Source: SAR324 cluster bacterium
GTDB taxonomy: Bacteria; Bdellovibrionota; UBA2361; JAAZON01
DNA length: 7,027 bases
Reading direction: 5' to 3'
Assembly: GCA_012797725.1 (NCBI GenBank)
Contig: JAAZON010000055.1
Coordinates: 1 to 7,027 of the forward strand
The position numbers and the translations under genes are program-made. A model generated the notes under the pieces. It did not search any database. It worked only from the letters and a program-made list of their open reading frames with translations, and was not told where the DNA came from. Positions 6,434-7,027 of this stretch are shown in pieces. Positions within the stretch are counted from its first letter, which is position 1. Each line of letters starts with the position of its first letter.

Positions 6434-6832
6434 ATGGCACAAGACACTCAAGAAAAGAAAAACCGAATTCTCGTCATCGACGACAACCAAAGTGCCCTCC
6501 ACTTATTTAGTTCCCTACTGGAAAAACTAAATTGCGAAGCTATCACAACAGCAAGGGGGGAAGAGGGAGTTCGAATCGCAACAGAAGAGTTCAAAAAGGA
6601 TACGCCCTTCGACCTAATCATAACGGACATTCAAATGCCAGATCTTGACGGAACAAACGTCGCAACAAAGATCAGAGCCGAAGGCTTTAAAGGACCAATC
6701 GTCGTATTTACGGCATACCCAACCGCAACCATGAAAAACAAATCGCGCAGTGTAGGTATTGATGCTTACTTCAGCAAAACTGTCCTCAATAAAGACCTTA
6801 TGTCAGCTATTCTCTTTCAATTCTGTTCTTGA
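6434..6832 (+). CDS. Stand-alone response-regulator receiver protein (CheY-like, 132 aa)
   Basis: A phosphorylatable signalling domain acting in the cytoplasm by protein contact, since no output domain is present; the 132 aa are receiver only. Visible residues: acidic pair Asp16-Asp17 in ILVIDD, phospho-acceptor Asp65 in DLIITDIQMPDLDG, switch threonine Thr93 in VVFTA, and conserved Lys115 in YFSKT. The residue after that Lys is Thr; most receivers have Pro (KP). The start is supported by GGGAAGGG just upstream of the ATG. No histidine kinase is visible in the window, so this is an orphan here and its partner lies elsewhere. It is convergent with the cysteine-rich gene at 6854-7027, 21 bp away. 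The DIQMPDLDG wording is typical of receivers paired with hybrid or chemotaxis kinases, but no specific pathway can be named. Confidence 0.95.
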   Translation: MAQDTQEKKNRILVIDDNQSALHLFSSLLEKLNCEAITTARGEEGVRIATEEFKKDTPFDLIITDIQMPDLDGTNVATKIRAEGFKGPIVVFTAYPTATMKNKSRSVGIDAYFSKTVLNKDLMSAILFQFCS

Positions 6833-6853
6833 GCGGACGCTTTTTATTCAATT

Positions 6854-7027
6854 CTATTTCGGCACACACTGTAACAGCTGAAGTTTACATTCTTTAGTAC
6901 AAGAAAATACGGCTTTGTAATTCGGAAGACATCGGATATCTATTGTGTCGCAAAACTCTCCGCGACAACAGGCATTTCCCTTAAGCTTACAGGCTGGCCC
7001 AGATGAGGCACGACACGCACGTATTCC
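6854..7027 (-). CDS. C-terminal part of a cysteine-rich, probably secreted protein (5' partial)
   Basis: On the minus strand the frame is open from the window edge to TAG at 6854-6856, giving 57 visible residues and no start codon. Nine are cysteines, at visible positions 5, 13, 20, 21, 26, 33, 43, 47 and 54. The spacing is C-x7-C-x6-CC-x4-C-x6-C-x9-C-x3-C-x6-C. The core GNACCRGEFC has the form GxxCCxGxxC seen in many disulfide-rich extracellular domains, and the first six cysteines follow the C-C-CC-C-C order of inhibitor-cystine-knot folds. A cysteine density near 16% with regular spacing is very unlikely in a random frame, which is why I call it a gene. It is probably exported and disulfide-bonded. 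A metal-binding cytoplasmic protein is less likely, because CxxC pairs are absent. Function is unknown; the N-terminus lies outside the window. Confidence 0.7.
   Translation of the reverse strand, partial: GIRACRASSGPACKLKGNACCRGEFCDTIDIRCLPNYKAVFSCTKECKLQLLQCVPK

Noticed and set aside
6833..6848. AGCG-GA-CGCT followed by TTTTT after the receiver gene, as a terminator
   Set aside because: The stem is four pairs with only a two-base loop, which is sterically too tight. The T-tract alone is not enough.

Overview
The window looks like chromosome from a Gram-negative-style bacterium of moderate-to-low GC content. Several products carry Sec-type signal peptides or look secreted, and there is a CheY-like receiver. 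The proline dehydrogenase is of the single-domain, mitochondrial/Bacteroidota-like type. The phylum cannot be fixed from the sequence. No tRNA, rRNA, CRISPR array, insertion sequence or phage gene was seen.

Left half (1-3858): a secreted/surface-protein region. The window opens inside a gene (1-744) that encodes an acidic Thr/Pro-rich stalk followed by a 160-residue, basic, six-cysteine C-terminal domain. A second gene on the same strand (1450-3858, 802 aa) is complete. It has a signal peptide, an extracellular beta-sandwich-like domain of about 220 residues, a Thr/Pro/Ser-rich stalk of about 385 residues carrying a 198-bp tandem repeat, and the same six-cysteine domain (about 48% identical by hand alignment, with no gaps). 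Between them, on the opposite strand, is a small gene (813-1151) for a secreted protein of 112 aa. The shared C-terminal domain is the best candidate here for something undescribed: I cannot assign it to any family I know.

Right half (3889-7027): housekeeping and signalling genes. A ROK-family sugar kinase on the minus strand (3889-4827) lacks the usual CxCGxxGC zinc motif. It is divergent from a monofunctional proline dehydrogenase (4944-6131), which would oxidise proline to pyrroline-5-carboxylate; no partner P5C dehydrogenase is present. After a gene-free gap of about 300 bp comes a stand-alone receiver protein (6434-6832). Convergent with it, and running off the right edge, is the 3' end of a cysteine-rich minus-strand gene (6854-7027, nine Cys in 57 visible residues). 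Its first six cysteines follow a knottin-like C-C-CC-C-C order.

Most genes appear to be separate transcription units: strands alternate, and neighbours are convergent, divergent or widely spaced. No operon is evident. Three genes at the left and one at the right edge encode known or probable exported, cysteine-containing proteins, so the shared theme is the cell surface. Any functional link to the kinase, PRODH and receiver genes is not shown by the sequence.
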